DNA from: Edaphochlamys debaryana | Lineage: Eukaryota > Chlorophyta > Chlorophyceae > Chlamydomonadales | Assembly: GCA_016858145.1 (NCBI GenBank) | Contig: JAEHOE010000046.1 | Location: 124,001-188,000 of the forward strand | Direction of reading: 5' to 3' | DNA: 64,000 nt | In this document: one piece after another, positions 10,871 through 23,475 of the stretch | Layout: the number at the start of each line of letters is the position of its first letter | Numbering within the stretch: the first letter of the stretch is position 1 | Translations under genes and position numbers: made by a program | The notes under the pieces: generated by a model | Seen by the model: only the letters and a program-made list of their open reading frames with translations | What the model was told of the DNA's origin: nothing | The model's database searches: none

Positions 10871-13573
10871 CTACGGGCGGCCCTGAGCGCGGCCCGGCCT
10901 CCGGGCAGTGTGCCCCGGCAGGTGGGGTGTGTGCGGCTGGAGCATCGGTGGCGGCGGCGCCGTCTCCACGCGTGGAGCCGGCAGCTGCAGGCCCCACATC
11001 TCAGCCGCGAGCGCTACCATGCCCCTCAGCTGCCACAGGGGGTCCGCGGCGCTGGAGGCGGCGCCACCCGCCGCGCTGGAGGCGGCGGCCGCAGCCCCGG
11101 CTGTGAAGGAGAAGTTCGGGGCGCCGCCTGCCGTTGCCCCCAGCTGTGCCCCCGCTCCCGCCGCGCTGGCGCTTGGGCTGCGGCGCTGCAGGGCATCGTG
11201 GGCGGAGGCCAGGAGGCAGGCGGCGGCGCGGCGCATCGACGCCGCGCGCCCCGAGTGCAGGGCTGCTGCGAACGCGGCGTACTGGTAGCTCGCGTAGCCC
11301 AGGCCCAGCACGACCCAGGGCGATACGAAGCCCGCGAGCAGCCCGATCGCCTCCAGCGCGCCCTCGCAGTCGAGAATACTGCCGTACGCCAGCAGCGGCA
11401 CGAGGAAGAGCGTGAAGCCGGTTCCGTCCGGTGGGGACCGGTCGCAGGCGGCGAGCAGGCCGTCGCTGATGGCCCCCAGCGCCTCGGGGCTGGCGGCGGC
11501 GAGGTCCGGGAGGGAGGCCAGGGCCGAGAGCAGCCCGCCCGCCAGCGCCGCCGCCACCTCGGCGGGGGGCTCGGCCGGCAGGGCGTCCAGTTCTGTATGG
11601 AAGGGGGGGGGGGGGCGCGGGCGGGAGAGGCGAAAGGCCGAAAGGGGCGTCAAGGATGGGCTATGGCACCCAGCGTAATCGGGCTGCGGGTGTGAGAAGG
11701 CCAACGCATCTTCGAAGCAGATCGCTCAAATGTTGCAGCCCTCCCGCTATGGGTATCCGCAGCAGGCCGAAGGGGGGTCGCGTATGGATGGGGAAGCGTT
11801 GGCAAACCATCGGTTGCCGCGGCTTCAGCCCTAGTTACAGAGGCCCCACGCCCCACGCTGGACACGCCGCAAGCCCGAGCCCGCCCGCCACACGGCACCC
11901 ACCCAGGCGTCCGTCAGGCCACGCCGTCATCACTAGGTCGACCATGATGTCGTAGAAGCGCTGGTGCGTGTGCCCGGGCCTGCCGCTGCCGCCCAGCGGG
12001 ATGCCGCAGACCAGGGGCCATTTGGCCAGCCGCCACCACTCGGCCCGCCGCTGCGCCTGCGCGGGCGTCACGTCGGCCTCCGGCAGGAAGCGGCGGCCGC
12101 ATTCAAGGGCCGCTACCAGCAGCCGTACAGCGGCGCCGGGCTTCATCGCCAGGGTTGTGGGTGGACGAGTCAGGGACGGGCGGTCCTTCATGGCAGTCCA
12201 CCAGGCCGTCTGGCCGATGCGGAGGGCTAGCTCCAGGCGCGTGTTGCGCCCGGCCGGCAGCAGGGGAGTGCTTGAGGTCATCTGCAGCAGCAGCAGCCCG
12301 ATAGAGGTGGCTTCGGGCTCGCGTTGACCGATCTCGAACGCGGAGAGGCCGGCGGTCTGCAGCGCCGCCGGCAGGCCGTAGGTGGGGCCGCGGTCGACCA
12401 GCCGCAGCACGCACACGCCGTATACCAGTACGGCGGTATGCACGCAACGGCCGCTGAGCGCCTTGCGGATGTCGGCGGCGGCAGCGGGGGTGGCGCAGTT
12501 GGGGCACGCCGTGTTGACCTCGCCTGGCTCCATCGCGGCACAGACGGTGCTGCCACCGGCGTGAGCGCCGATCCAGGCGACATGGAAGAGCAGGTAGAAC
12601 ACCTCGCCAGGGTGTCCTCAGGGCGCTCAAGAGGCCGCACCGCCTGCGGCCCCCTCGCCTGCAGCAGCAGCAGCACCCTCGCCGCGTGCTCCAGGACGCT
12701 GCTCTCCGCCAGGCCCCGCGCCAACTCCTCCACGCCCGCAGCCCGCTCCTCCGCCACCGCAGCCGCCAGCTCCGGCGGCGGAGCGATGTGGGTCGGCGCG
12801 CCCGCACCCGCCTTGGGGAACAGCAGGCCGGCAAAGGCGTTGTCGCAGAGGAGGATGTTGCGGGCGGTGTCGGTTATGTGGAAGAGGGTCATGCCCAGGG
12901 TCTCCCGTGCCTGCTCCGTAACCGCCTGCGCAGCCGCAGCACCTCTAGCGCCCCGCGCCCCACCGCTGGTTTTGCTGGCACCCTCGAGGGCCGCCGCCGC
13001 CGCCGCCAGCAAGCCGCTCAGCATGCGGAGCATCTGACCCCGCAGCATGGCCCGCACGAAGCGCAGCACGGTCAGCGCGTGCCGCGAGGCGGGCAGTGGC
13101 GTGCAGCGGTACAGCAGCATGAGCATGCAGCGGTACATCGTGTCCCGCAGATCAGCTCCGGCAGGACCCGCTAGCGCCGAGGCTCCCTTGCCGTTGCCGC
13201 TGCCGCCGCCCCCGCCCGCAGCTCCCCCCTCCGCTGCCCCGCCCTCCCGCAGCGCCGCTGCGTGCAGCCGCAGCAGTGCCTTTGCGGAGTCCGGATGGCT
13301 CGACAGCACCTCCGCCATAGCCGCGGCGTGGGGAGGGCTATCGAGCGGCACCGTGTTGAGAGCGTCAAAGAGCACGGACAGGGTGACGGTGTGGCCCAGC
13401 ACATCGCGGCGCCGACCGGACTTTCCCAGCAGCCCCTCCGCAACGCCAGGCAGCTCCTGCAGCACGCTGCGTAGCGATGACGGCAGCAGCGGTGGCGCAG
13501 CGGTCGCGTTGCGGGAGCTTCGCGGCGCCGCGCTCTCGCGGGCGCCCGGGGCGAGGCTGCTCCCGGGCCACAT
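10871..13573 (-). pseudogene. Array copy C: tandem-family gene with a one-base deletion
   Basis: The exon structure matches the family: exon 1 is 13573-11903, a GT-AG intron, then exon 2 11592-10871. The start is MWPGSSLAPGARE. Exon 1 is open through the first invariant block, then near 12611-12616 (after residues PEDTLA) the frame shifts. The rest of the exon, with VFYLLFHVAWIGAHAG and the second block, is open in another frame. Exon 1 is 1671 bases where 1672 would keep the phase-1 junction, so exactly one base (or four) is missing relative to the paralogues. The rest looks well kept, including a C-terminal helix WQLRGMVALAAEMWGLQLP and a longer Pro/Arg tail. It is either a young pseudogene or a sequence error. 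A possible 5' UTR donor lies at 13762-13767. Confidence 0.7.
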
Positions 13574-15680
13574 TCTCCTCGCTCCGCGCGGTGGCTGTTC
13601 TGTAGCGCGTGCCTGCGATGAACAGAGCGAGCAGAAGGCGTGAGCAGAAGCGCGGGCACCAAGGGGACGGTGGTGTCGCGGGCAGGCCGACAACACAAGA
13701 GCCCGCCGTGAGCAGGAGCGCCCTCGAAAGGCCTAGTCCTGCAGGACCTGGCGCTCCCAAGCCTCACCTGAATGCAGTCTTCGCCGTCGTGGAAGCTCAA
13801 GCCGCGCGGCGCCGGCCGACAGGCATCTCAGTGGTTGAAAGCCGCAGGTGGCGTAGTCGCACAAGCAGTTGCTTCTAGGGTGTAAGTCTTCGGCCAGCTG
13901 AGTGCTGCAGCAAAGCCCGGTCCAAGTCTGCCCACAGCTCCCTTCTCGCCAAAACGGGCATGCAGCGGTGATCGGCCTGATTCCAACCCTGGAGCTCTCT
14001 CTGGCCAGCTCCGGGAGGTCGCTCCGGCACCGCCCCCCCCCCCCCCAGCAAGCCGGCGTGGAGTCGAGTGGAGTCACGCGGTAACACATCCCCTGCCGGT
14101 CCGGCAGGGCGTGCCTAAGCTGGTCTGCCCCTAGTTCTTCGTGCTCCCCGCCTTGACTCCAAACCTGGATCCAGCTACCCCTTTCCCCATCGCCTCTCGT
14201 CTCCCCGCTCTCCGTCATGCCTAATGCCCTAGCTCTCGCTGGTCTCGCCGGGAGGTCGTCGCTCCTGCACCCCCCCACCCCCCCGCAGCACAGCGCAGCA
14301 AGCCGGCGTGGAGTCACGTGGTCCCCTCGTGATCCCCGCCTGGCACCTCGCGTCCGCAAGTCGCCGGCAGAGCGGCGCACCAGGGCCCGCCGGGGCCCTC
14401 TACTAGGCAAAGTTTGCCCCGCCACCGGGCTGGTTCCCCCGTCCGCCATTTCCGGTGCCGCACCACAAAAGGGTAGTAGCAAAAGGGTACTTCACCAATC
14501 AGCGGGTCAACGCGAAGGAGCGAGATGGCGGTGATCAAGCAGTTGCAGCCGCGAGCCCAAACGAGCCAAGAGGTTCGTTGCTACAAGTCTCCGTCAGCTC
14601 AGGTGGTTATGGGAGATACAGGGTCTGCCCTTGTCGTGCGAGCGAGAACAGACAGCTGAACTGCACATGCTACAGCTTGGGCTGCGAGGTGTATGCGGAA
14701 CATGTATGAGCGGCAAGTTTCAAGCTAAATATATGCAACAGGTAGACGCGCTGTATCGACTGGGGTCATGAACTCCGGCTGGTAACGGGGTACGTGCCTG
14801 CTCATCCCGCCCAAACCAGCACGCCCCCCCTCGCCCCCCGATGACCCTCCCCCAGCTACGGCTATGGGGGATCCCCCTTTCATGGGCTGAGAATCCCACG
14901 AGGTTAGCGATGGACGCAAGCTTTAGCGATGGCGAAGCAGCTTAAAGACTCAGGGCCCATCCTGACAACAGCTCCGTAGACCTCTCTGCATGTCTGGCGT
15001 CACTGCACCAAACCGTATGCCGTCCGTCCCTGTCTGTCCGTTCTGTCCATGGCACCCAGCAGCCCCCACCAGCCCTCAAACAGGCCCCAGGCACGGGTGG
15101 TCGCGGACAGGCCCCCAACACATCGGTTCAACTACGGGACGCCCTGCAAAGTACCGTACATCTAGGTACACGCTAGGCACACTCCTCCCGGTATACTGCT
15201 TGCGGACTCCAGCCCAATATGCGATCACATACATCACATTGCTTCAACCTGCTCTGACTACGGGTTGCTAACTAGACGGCAAGCGTTAAAGCTTGGTGCA
15301 CTGATCCAGCAGCCAACAACGGCAACGACGATACCGATAGGGCGCCAGCCCCACGCCCCACCTCAGGGCATAGAAAGATGTGAATGGCAAACCACCTGGG
15401 CCAACAACCCCCCTGCCCGCATCCCCAGAGGGACCCTCAGAGGGGACCCATTTCACAGCACAGCACGAGAATGGGTACAGCACAAGCCCCTACAGTTTTA
15501 CTACGGGTCCATATGCAATGCTTTGCACGCATGCTTGCACTTCTCGCCCCGTGCTGCACGCTGCACCTCTGCCGTCATCAGGGTCGGCCCTTTAGTTGCT
15601 ACGCCTTGCGCACGGCAACCAGACTGGGCGCAGTCACAGCTTGCCGCTGACATGTGTCGCCTCTATGACCTAGCCACCCC
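13574..15680. other. Spacer between array copies C and D
   Basis: No gene is supportable. It contains a 14-base C run at about 14033-14046 and a diverged internal duplication: the segment around 13990-14080 resembles the one around 14235-14320, both with a C run, CAGCAAGCCGGCGTGGAGTC and a GGTCGCTC-like lead. From about 15465 onward it matches the 3' flanks of E and F (shared run GGGTACAGCACAAGCCCCTA), so the D-G repeat unit starts here. Confidence 0.55.
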
Positions 15681-17822
15681 TTAGGGCGCCGGTGGCAGGC
15701 CGCCCAACTGAGCCTCCGCCCGCGCCACGACGCGCCTCAGCTGCTGCTGCAGGGGCGCCGGCTCGGCCGCACCCACACGGCTGGGGCCCACCTCCGCCCC
15801 CGCCAGGACCGCCCCGCCGCAGCGCCTCAGCGCCTCCGCCACGGCCCCCACCACTCCAGCCGCCTGCTGGGCTGTTGGCGGCGGGGCCTGCGCCTGGGCC
15901 GGTCCGTCGCCCTGCGCCGAGCCCAGCGCTGCGAGGAAGGCCGCCGCCCACTCCGGGTCGCTGTACGCCAGCAGCGGCGTCAGGAACAGCACATCGCAGG
16001 CGGCGAGCAGCTCGGAAGCTACGCACTGAGAGCCTGCGGAGAGGGCGCCGGTGCCGTTGCCGCAAACGAGGGCCATCAGTGCTTGGGGCAGCCCGCCCGT
16101 CAGCGCCACCGCCACCTCGGCCGGGGGCTCCGCGGGCAGAGCGCCCAGGTCTGGGGGTGGAGGGAAAGGGGGAAGGCGCAGGTACGTCAGGGTCAGGCTA
16201 CGGCTCGCATGCTTCTTGCAGCTGCGACTGCAACCTACCACAACCATCACCGGTGGATCAGAGAATGGCCCGGGGTGTGGTCTGCTTGATTAAACTGCTT
16301 TGTCCGGCCCACCCGAGAAGCTTGTCGCCTTGACTCCTTCTTACATCATGCCGCAACGCAACTCACCGGGAAGGCCGTCGGACCACAGGTTGATCAGGGG
16401 CTCCGTCACCAGCTGGCACAGCTCCCAGGCGGCGGCCTCTGGATCCGTGCCGTAATCCTCGTCCTGCAGGAGCTCGCCGCCGTACGCCAGCGCCCCCGCC
16501 GCCAGCCGCCACCACTCCTCTCGGCGCTGTGACTGCCGCGCGGACGCATCGCGCGCCGGCAGCTGCTGTCGTGCTATTTGGAGAGCGGACAGCGACAGCC
16601 GTAGCAGGGAGCAGCCGGAGGACCAGCTTGACATCGGCACCGCGGGAACAGCGGGCAGCGGGACACCACCCCGCGGCTGCAGGCCTGGGGCCAGGGTTGC
16701 GGCTGCCGAGCCCAGGGCCGCCCGGCTTGTGCGCAGGAGAAGCTCCACAGACGTGCCGGGCCCGGCCATCGCCAGGTGGCCATCGTTGGCGGGAAGGTTG
16801 GCGAGGAGCACGAGGGACAGGAGGTCAGGGCTGCGTTGCCCCGCCCCGCACATGGCGAGGCCGGCGGTCTGCAGCGCCGCCGGCAGGCCGTAGGTGGGGC
16901 CGCGGTCGACCAGCCGCAGCGTGCCCACGCCGTACACCAGTACGGCAGTCTGCACGCAGCGGCTGCTGAGCGCCGAGTACAGCAGGGCGGCGGCTGTAGG
17001 ACTGATGCAGGGAGGGCCCGTCGCCCACCCGGCGAGGCAGTCTAGCAGGTCGAGGACCTCCCAGGCCAGGGTCTTGTCGGCCGCCTCCCGCGGCCGCACC
17101 GCGTGCGGCCCCCTCGCCTGCAGCAGCAGCAGCACCCTCGCCGCGTGCTCCAGGACGCAGCTCTCCGCCAGGCCCCGTGCCAGCTCCTCCACGCCCGCAG
17201 CCCGCTCCGCCGCCACCTCAGCCGCCAGCTCCGGCGTGGGAATCTCCAGGTCGCCAACGTCGGAGTCGCCGAGAAGCGTGCTGTAGAACATGACTGCGTT
17301 CTCGAGAACGCGCTCGAGGGCCGTACGGCCCTGCTCGACGGCGACCGCAGCCGCCTCAGTGCTGCCGCCGCCGCTACCGCCGCCGCCGCAGGGCTCGAGG
17401 GCGGCGGCCGCCGCCGCCAGCTGTTGGCTGAGGGCGTGCAGCGGCTGCGCTGCCAGCATGGCCCGGGAGATACGCAACCGGGTCAGCGCATTGGTGGGTC
17501 CGGAGAAGGGTCAGAGCTGGTTGACAATGTCCAAGACGTTTTTCAAGACGGCCGTCCCTGCGCTACGCCTCACCGCCCCAGCGTACAGCCGCAGCGTTGT
17601 TACGAGGGCCTCGCCGCTGAGCGGGTGACGAGGCTTGCTCGAGGGCAGCGTTTGGAGGCAGGTCTGCCTCATGAATGCATCGCCATCTCCGGCCTGATTG
17701 TCCCCATCGAGTATCGCCTCCGCCAGCCTGCCGATCAGCTCCAATTGCTGTGCTGTATAGCGTGGGGCGGCGGGGGCACTGCCGCCTGCCCGCCTGCCCT
17801 TGCGGCCCTTGCGGGAGGGCAT
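15681..17822 (-). pseudogene. Array copy D: tandem-family gene with in-frame TGA at codon 104
   Basis: Exon 1 is 17822-16367 and exon 2 is 16150-15681, with a phase-1 GT-AG intron at the family position. The whole model is open (642 codons) except for TGA at 17513-17511, where the near-identical copy E has TGC (Cys) in the context NQLCPF. The frame is unchanged on both sides. Compared with E it also lacks five codons after the run RRSAGT. It carries both invariant blocks (plus-strand positions near 17090-17170 and 16858-16970) and ends LGGLPPAP. The simplest reading is a pseudogene with a fresh nonsense mutation. Re-initiation at a downstream Met, readthrough and sequence error remain possible. 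Confidence 0.75.
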
Positions 17823-19519
17823 GGGATGAGCTGGAGCGCGTTACGGCCGCCTCGGGCGTGTGATGATAAGTCAGGCCTGTGCAATGGAGAGGAGGGGTTG
17901 GGCATCAAGGTCAGCGCAGGTGCACAGCTCGGGGGGCGCGGGGAAGACGGGGAAGGGTCGTGTCACGGGGTCATGTCCAGCGGTCTCGTGTCAGCCCGCG
18001 AGGAGCCTTTGGCCGACTGCTAGAGTTCCACCACTATATGTTGCTGCCACCAACCACAACAGCCCACCTTGATGTCAGTGTTGTTGTTGGCCGTCGTTCA
18101 CGTGCGCGACATTAAGGATGCGCAGAGTCGCTGGACGGGGGCGAGGGCTTATTGGGGTCAACGGCGTCGCCTGAGCGGTGCCACGACTAGTAGCAGCTGC
18201 AATACGAGCTAGGGCTGATTGCGCCCTGCGAGGGAGACAGACCGTCGTGAACTCGATGTTCAGTTCGCGCTCTTGGCCAGCGTCGTTGGGCTTGGAGGGT
18301 TCGTGTTTGAAGGCTAATTGGTGGAGTAGAATGTGGGTCTGTGTATGCTGGGCGACCTTAAGTAGCAATGCGACGAGGGAGCGGTCGCGTCGAGGGGATG
18401 GGGGAGGGGGAACGCGACGTGACCCGGCACTCAGGCACGGCCCGCCACAAGCGCATACTGCCTTGCTATGCCCAGAAGTCCTGTGTCATCGCTGCGACTA
18501 CCAGAGCCGCACACAGAGCTGTCGCTGACCCGCGCATGGACAGCTGCTCGGCGACCAAGCTTCCTGCCGCCTGTGGCGACCTGTGGCGCTCATGTAAGTG
18601 CCAGTGCTGCTGCACACCATCATAAGACTTTGCGCAAACATCCGACACGAAGGTTGGCACAATCAACTGTCGGTGGGGGCAATGCCGGTGGGCAGGGGCG
18701 TGGAGGCGGGAAAGGATATCGTTGCATCACACTATCCTCTGGGGCTGCACATGGGCTGAGTCCGCAGTGAGCAGCCCCGTGCAGCTGAAGCGGCATCCCG
18801 CGCTCAGGCCGGCCCCTGGCCGGCTGCTCAACGTGTCTGCACCACGGGAGAGAGGACGATCCCCCCACCCCCAAGGAACCTGGCCTCGGGCACCGGTGGC
18901 CGCGGGCAGGCCCCCAGCCCACCGGTCCAACACGCGTTCATCACATCATCATACTGCGGTCCTGACTTGTCAAAGGACATACACCCAGCATGTTGGTGCA
19001 CGCTGGGCCACTTGCTTCCGGTCCCATCCCTCACTGCAACCGACTACGCATCGGATTGAGATGCCTCCATGACAAGTCCTAGATCCGAACTTGCTGGAGG
19101 AGGCAGACGTATTGCACTGATACAGCAATCTAAGACAGCGGCGACACCACTGGTAGGGCGCCAACCAGAGCCAGCCCACGCAGGCTGGGAAAGCCACGTG
19201 AAGCGAGCGTCACCAACATACATGCCCTCAACCCGAAGCGACCCTCACAGCAGGGGACATGCGCCCTCTGAACTGCGCGAAATGGGTACAGCACAAGCCC
19301 CTACAGTTTTACTATGGGTCCATGCGCAATGCCCCTACAGTGTTCGTAACGGGTCACAAGAAATGCTTTGCGCGCATGTTTGCACTTCTCGCCCCCGTGC
19401 TGCACCTCTGCCGTCATCAGGGTCGGCCCTTTATTTGCTACGCCGCAAACACAGCAACCAGACTGGGCGCAGTCACGGCTTGCCGCTGCCGTGTGTCGCC
19501 TCCATGCCCTAGCCAACCC
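17823..19519. repeat. Upstream region of D, nearly identical to that of E
   Basis: From the start of D to about 19430 this non-coding DNA is nearly identical to 21765-23380, offset by 3942 bases near the gene start and 3952 further up, with only scattered substitutions and short indels. It ends in the 3' flank of E. No coding exon is supportable. It contains the upstream elements listed separately. Confidence 0.85.
17961..17985 (-). promoter_or_regulatory. Conserved upstream element of copy D
   Basis: Plus-strand text GTCACGGGGTCATGTCC followed by AGCGGTC, about 139 bases upstream of the D start codon. A matching element sits at nearly the same distance in E, F and G. Function is inferred from conservation only. 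Confidence 0.5.
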
Positions 19520-21764
19520 TCAAGGCGCCGGTGGCAGGCAGCCCAACTGCGCCTCCGCCCCCGCCACCAACCGCCTCAGCTGCTGCAGGGGAGCCGGCTC
19601 GGCCGCACCCAGACGGCTAGGGCTCAAGTCCGCCCCCGCCAGGGCCGCCCCGCTGCAGCGCCGCAGCGCCTCCGCCACAGCCCCCACCACTCCAGCCGCC
19701 AACTGCAGTGCCGGGAACTCCCTCGCCGCCTGTTCCGATGGCGGCGGGGCCTTCGCCTGGGCCGGTTCGTCGCCCTGCGCCGAGCCGAGCGCTGCGAGGA
19801 GGGCCGCCGCCCACTCCGGGTCGCCGTACGCCAGCAGCGGCGTCAGGAACAGCGCATCGCAGGCGGCGAGCAGCTCGGAAGCCACGCACTGAGAGCCCGC
19901 GGAGAGGGCGCCTGTGCCGCTGCCGCTAACAAGGTACATCAGCGCTTGGGGCAGGCCGCCCGCCAGCGCCGCCGCCACCTCGGCCGGGGGCTCAGCCGGC
20001 AGAGTGTCCAGGTCTGAAGGGGCGGGGGGAGGCGGGCAGGCAGGGGCGAGGGGACGTCAAGGACAGAGTATGCTTCCTTTCCCGATCCTGCTCAGGCAAC
20101 TGTGATCGACCCCGCGGACCCCGAGTAATTGATAACAATGCTCTAGGGCCCTGACAGCGCCTGCCACAACCCACGCAGGTGAGGCCCCTGATCGAAGTCG
20201 AAAAGCGAACAGTCGCATTGAGGGCACCAGGCTGACCCCGGAAACAACCCGCCCTGAACCCTTCCAATGTGGTGTCGCCAAGCAACTCACCGCGACGGCC
20301 GTTGGGCCACAGCTCGAGCAGGGGCTCCGTCACCAGCTGGCGAAGCTCCCAGGCGACAACCTGTGGATCCGTGCCGTTCCCCTCGTACTGCAGGAACTCG
20401 CCGCCGTACGCCAGCGCCCCCGCCGCGAGCCGCCACCACTCCTCTCGGTGCTGTGACTGCCGCGCGGACGCATCACGCGCCGGCAGCTGCCGCCGTGCAT
20501 CTTGAAGAGCGGATAGCGCAAGCCCTAGCAGGAAGCAGGGTGACTTTGACAGCGGAATGGCGGGAGCGACTTGCAGCGGGACACCGCCCCGCGGCTGCAG
20601 GCCTTGGGGCAGGGCTGCGGCTGCCGAGCCCAGGGCCGCCCGGCTTGTGCGCAGGAGAAGCTCCACAGACGTGCCGGGACCGGCCAAGGCAAAGGATTCA
20701 CCAGAGGCGGAAAGGCTGGCGAGGAGGTCGAGGGAGGTGGGGTCGGGGCTGCGCTGCCCCGGCTCGCACATGGCCAGGCCGGCGGTCTGCAGTGCCGCCG
20801 GCAGGCCGTAGGTGGGGCCGCGGTCGACCAGCCGCAGCGTGCCCACGCCGTACACCAGTACGGCGGTCTGCACGCAGCGGCCGGTGAGCGCGGAGCCCAA
20901 ATGGTAGGGGGCTGTAGGGCTGATGCAGGTCGGGTCGGCCGCCAACCAAGTGAGGCCGCTTAGCAGGTTGAGGACCTCCCACGCCAGGGTGTCACCGGCT
21001 CCCTCCCGCGGCCGCACCGCCTGCGGCCCCCTCGCCTGCAGCAGCAGCAGCACCCTCGCCGCGTGCTCCAGGACGCAGCTCTCCGCCAGGCCCCGAGCCA
21101 GCTCCTCCACGCCCGCAGCCCGCTCCGCCGCCACCGCAGCCGCCAGCTCCGGCGTGGGAAACTCCAGGTTGAAAGTGTCGGAGTAGACGAGCAGCGCATC
21201 GAAGAATGTGCACATGTTCTCGAGGAAGCATTGGAGGGCCGCACGGCTAGCACGGCCCTGCTCGACGGCGGCTGCCGCCCCCGCACCGCTGCCGCCGCCG
21301 CCACCGCCGCCGCCGCAGGGCTCGAGGGCGGCGGCCGCCGCCGCCAGCTGTTGGCTGAAGGCGTGCAGCGGCTGCGCTGCCAGCATGGCTCGGGAGATAC
21401 GCAACCGGGTCAGCGCATTGGTGGGGTTGGAGAAGGGGCAGAGCTGGTTGACAATGTCCAAGACGTTTTTCAAGACGGCCAGGTTGGCCGCCTCCGTCCC
21501 TGCGCTACGCCTCACCGCCCCAGCGTACAGCCGCAGCGTTGTTACGAGGGACTCGCCACTGAGCGGGTGACGAGGCTCGCTCGAGGGCAGCGTTTGGAGG
21601 CAGGTCTGCCTCATGAATGCATCGCCATCTCCGGCCTGATTGTCCCCATCGAGTATCGCCTCCGCCAGCCTGCCGATCAGCTCCAATTGCTGTGCTGTAT
21701 AGCGTGGGGCGGCGGGGGCACTGCCGCCTGCCCGCCTGCCCTTGCGGCCCTTGCGGGAGGGCAT
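19520..21764 (-). CDS. Array copy E: uncharacterised tandem-family protein, intact
   Basis: Exon 1 is 21764-20291 and exon 2 is 20013-19520, with a phase-1 GT-AG intron (20014-20290), giving 655 residues. The start is MPSRKGRKGRRAGGSAP, a basic N-terminus unlike the MPPKG start of A and B. Then follow a helical region (DGDAFMRQTCLQ, RLRISRAMLAAQPLHAFSQQ), a Gly-rich linker, the first invariant block (plus-strand near 21005-21085), the second block (20778-20883), the exon-2 start DLDTLPAEPPAEVAAALAGG, LTPLLAYGDPEW and the end LPPAP. It is the intact partner of D and their upstream regions are nearly identical, which points to recent duplication or conversion. No signal peptide, membrane span or known catalytic motif. 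Function unknown. Confidence 0.8.
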
Positions 21765-23475
21765 GGGATGAGCTGGAGCGCGCTACGGCCGCCTCGGGCG
21801 TGTGATGATAAGTCAGGCCTGTGCAATGGAGAGGAGGGGTTGGGCATCAAGGTCAGCGCAGGTGCACAGCTCGGGGGCTCGGGGAAGACGGGGAAGGGTC
21901 GTGTCACGGGGTCATGTCCAGAGGTCTCGTGTCAGCCCGCGAGGAGCCTTTGGCCGACTGCTAGAGTTCCACCACTATATGTTGCTGCCACCAACCACAA
22001 CAGCCCACCTTGATGTCAGTGTTGTTGTTGGCCGTCGTTCACGTGCGCGACATTAAGGATGCGCAGAGTCGCTGGATGGGGCGAGGGCCCGTTGGGGTCA
22101 ACGGCGTCGCCTGAGCGGTGCCACGACTAGTAGCAGCTGCAATACGAGCTAGGGCTGATTGCGCCCTGCGAGGGAGACAGACCGTCGTGAACTCGATGTT
22201 CAGTTCGCGCTCTTGGCCAGCGTCGTTGGGCTTGGAGGGTTCGTGTTTGAAGGCTAATTGGTGGAGTAGAATGTGGGTCTGTGTATGCAGGGCGACCTTA
22301 AGTAGCAATGCGACGAGCGAGCGGTCGCGTCGAGGGGGATGGGGGAGGGGGAACGCGACGTGACCCGGCACAGCTGGCACTTGCAGGCACGGCCCGCCAC
22401 AAGCGCATACTGCCTTGCTATGCCCAGAAGTCCTGTGTCATCGCTGCGACTACCAGAGCCGCACACAGAGCTGTCGCTGACCTGCGCGTGGACAGCTGCT
22501 CGGCGACCAAGCTTCCTGCCGCCTGTGGCGACCTGTGGCGCTCATGCAAGTGCCAGTGCTGCTGCACACCATCATAAGACTTTGCGCAAACATCCGACAC
22601 GAAGGTTGGCACAATCAACTGTCGGTGGGGGTAATGCCGGTGGGCAGGGGCGTGGAGGCGGGAAAGGATATCGTTGCATCACACTATCCTCTGGGGCTGC
22701 ACATGGGCTGAGTCCGCAGTGAGCAGCCCCGTGCAGCTGAAGCGGCATCCCGCGCTCAGGCCGGCCCCTGGCCGGCTGCTCAACGTGTCTGCACCACGGG
22801 AGAGAGGACGATCCCCCCACCCCCAAGGAACCTGGCCTCGGGCACCGGTGGCCGCGGGCAGGCCCCCAGCCCACCGGTCCAACACGCGTTCATCACATCA
22901 TCATACTGCGGTCCTGACTTGTCAAAGGACATACACCCAGCATGTTGGTGCACGCTGGGCCACTTGCTTCCGGTCCCATCCCTCACTGCAACCGACTACG
23001 CATCGGATTGAGATGCCTCCATGACAAGTCCTAGATCCGAACTTGCTGGAGGAGGCAGACGTATTGCACTGATACAGCAATCTAAGACAGCGGCGACACC
23101 ACTGGTAGGGCGCCAACCAGAGCCAGCCCACGCAGGCTGGGAAAGCCACGTGAAGCGAGCGTCACCAACATACATGCCCTCAACCCGAAGCGACCCTCAC
23201 AGCAGGGGACATGCGCCCTCTGAACTGCGCGAAATGGGTACAGCACAAGCCCCTACAGTTTTACTATGGGTCCATGCGCAATGCCCCTACAGTGTTCGTA
23301 ACGGGTCACAAGAAATGCTTTGCGCGCATGTTTGCACTTCTCGCCCCCGTGCTGCACCTCTGCCGTCATCAGGGTCGGCCCTTATACTGCGACGCCTCGC
23401 ACACGGCAATCGGGCTGGGCGCAACGAACCACGGCTTGCCGCTGACATGTGTCACCTCTACGACCTAGCCACCCC
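21765..23475. repeat. Upstream region of E, duplicate of that of D
   Basis: This is the second copy of the near-identical upstream block (to about 23380), then the 3' flank of F. Differences from the D copy include a short extra stretch near 22370-22385. No coding exon is supportable. Confidence 0.85.
21900..21925 (-). promoter_or_regulatory. Conserved upstream element of copy E
   Basis: Plus-strand GTCACGGGGTCATGTCC, about 137 bases upstream of the E start. It is the counterpart of the elements above D, F and G. Confidence 0.5.
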
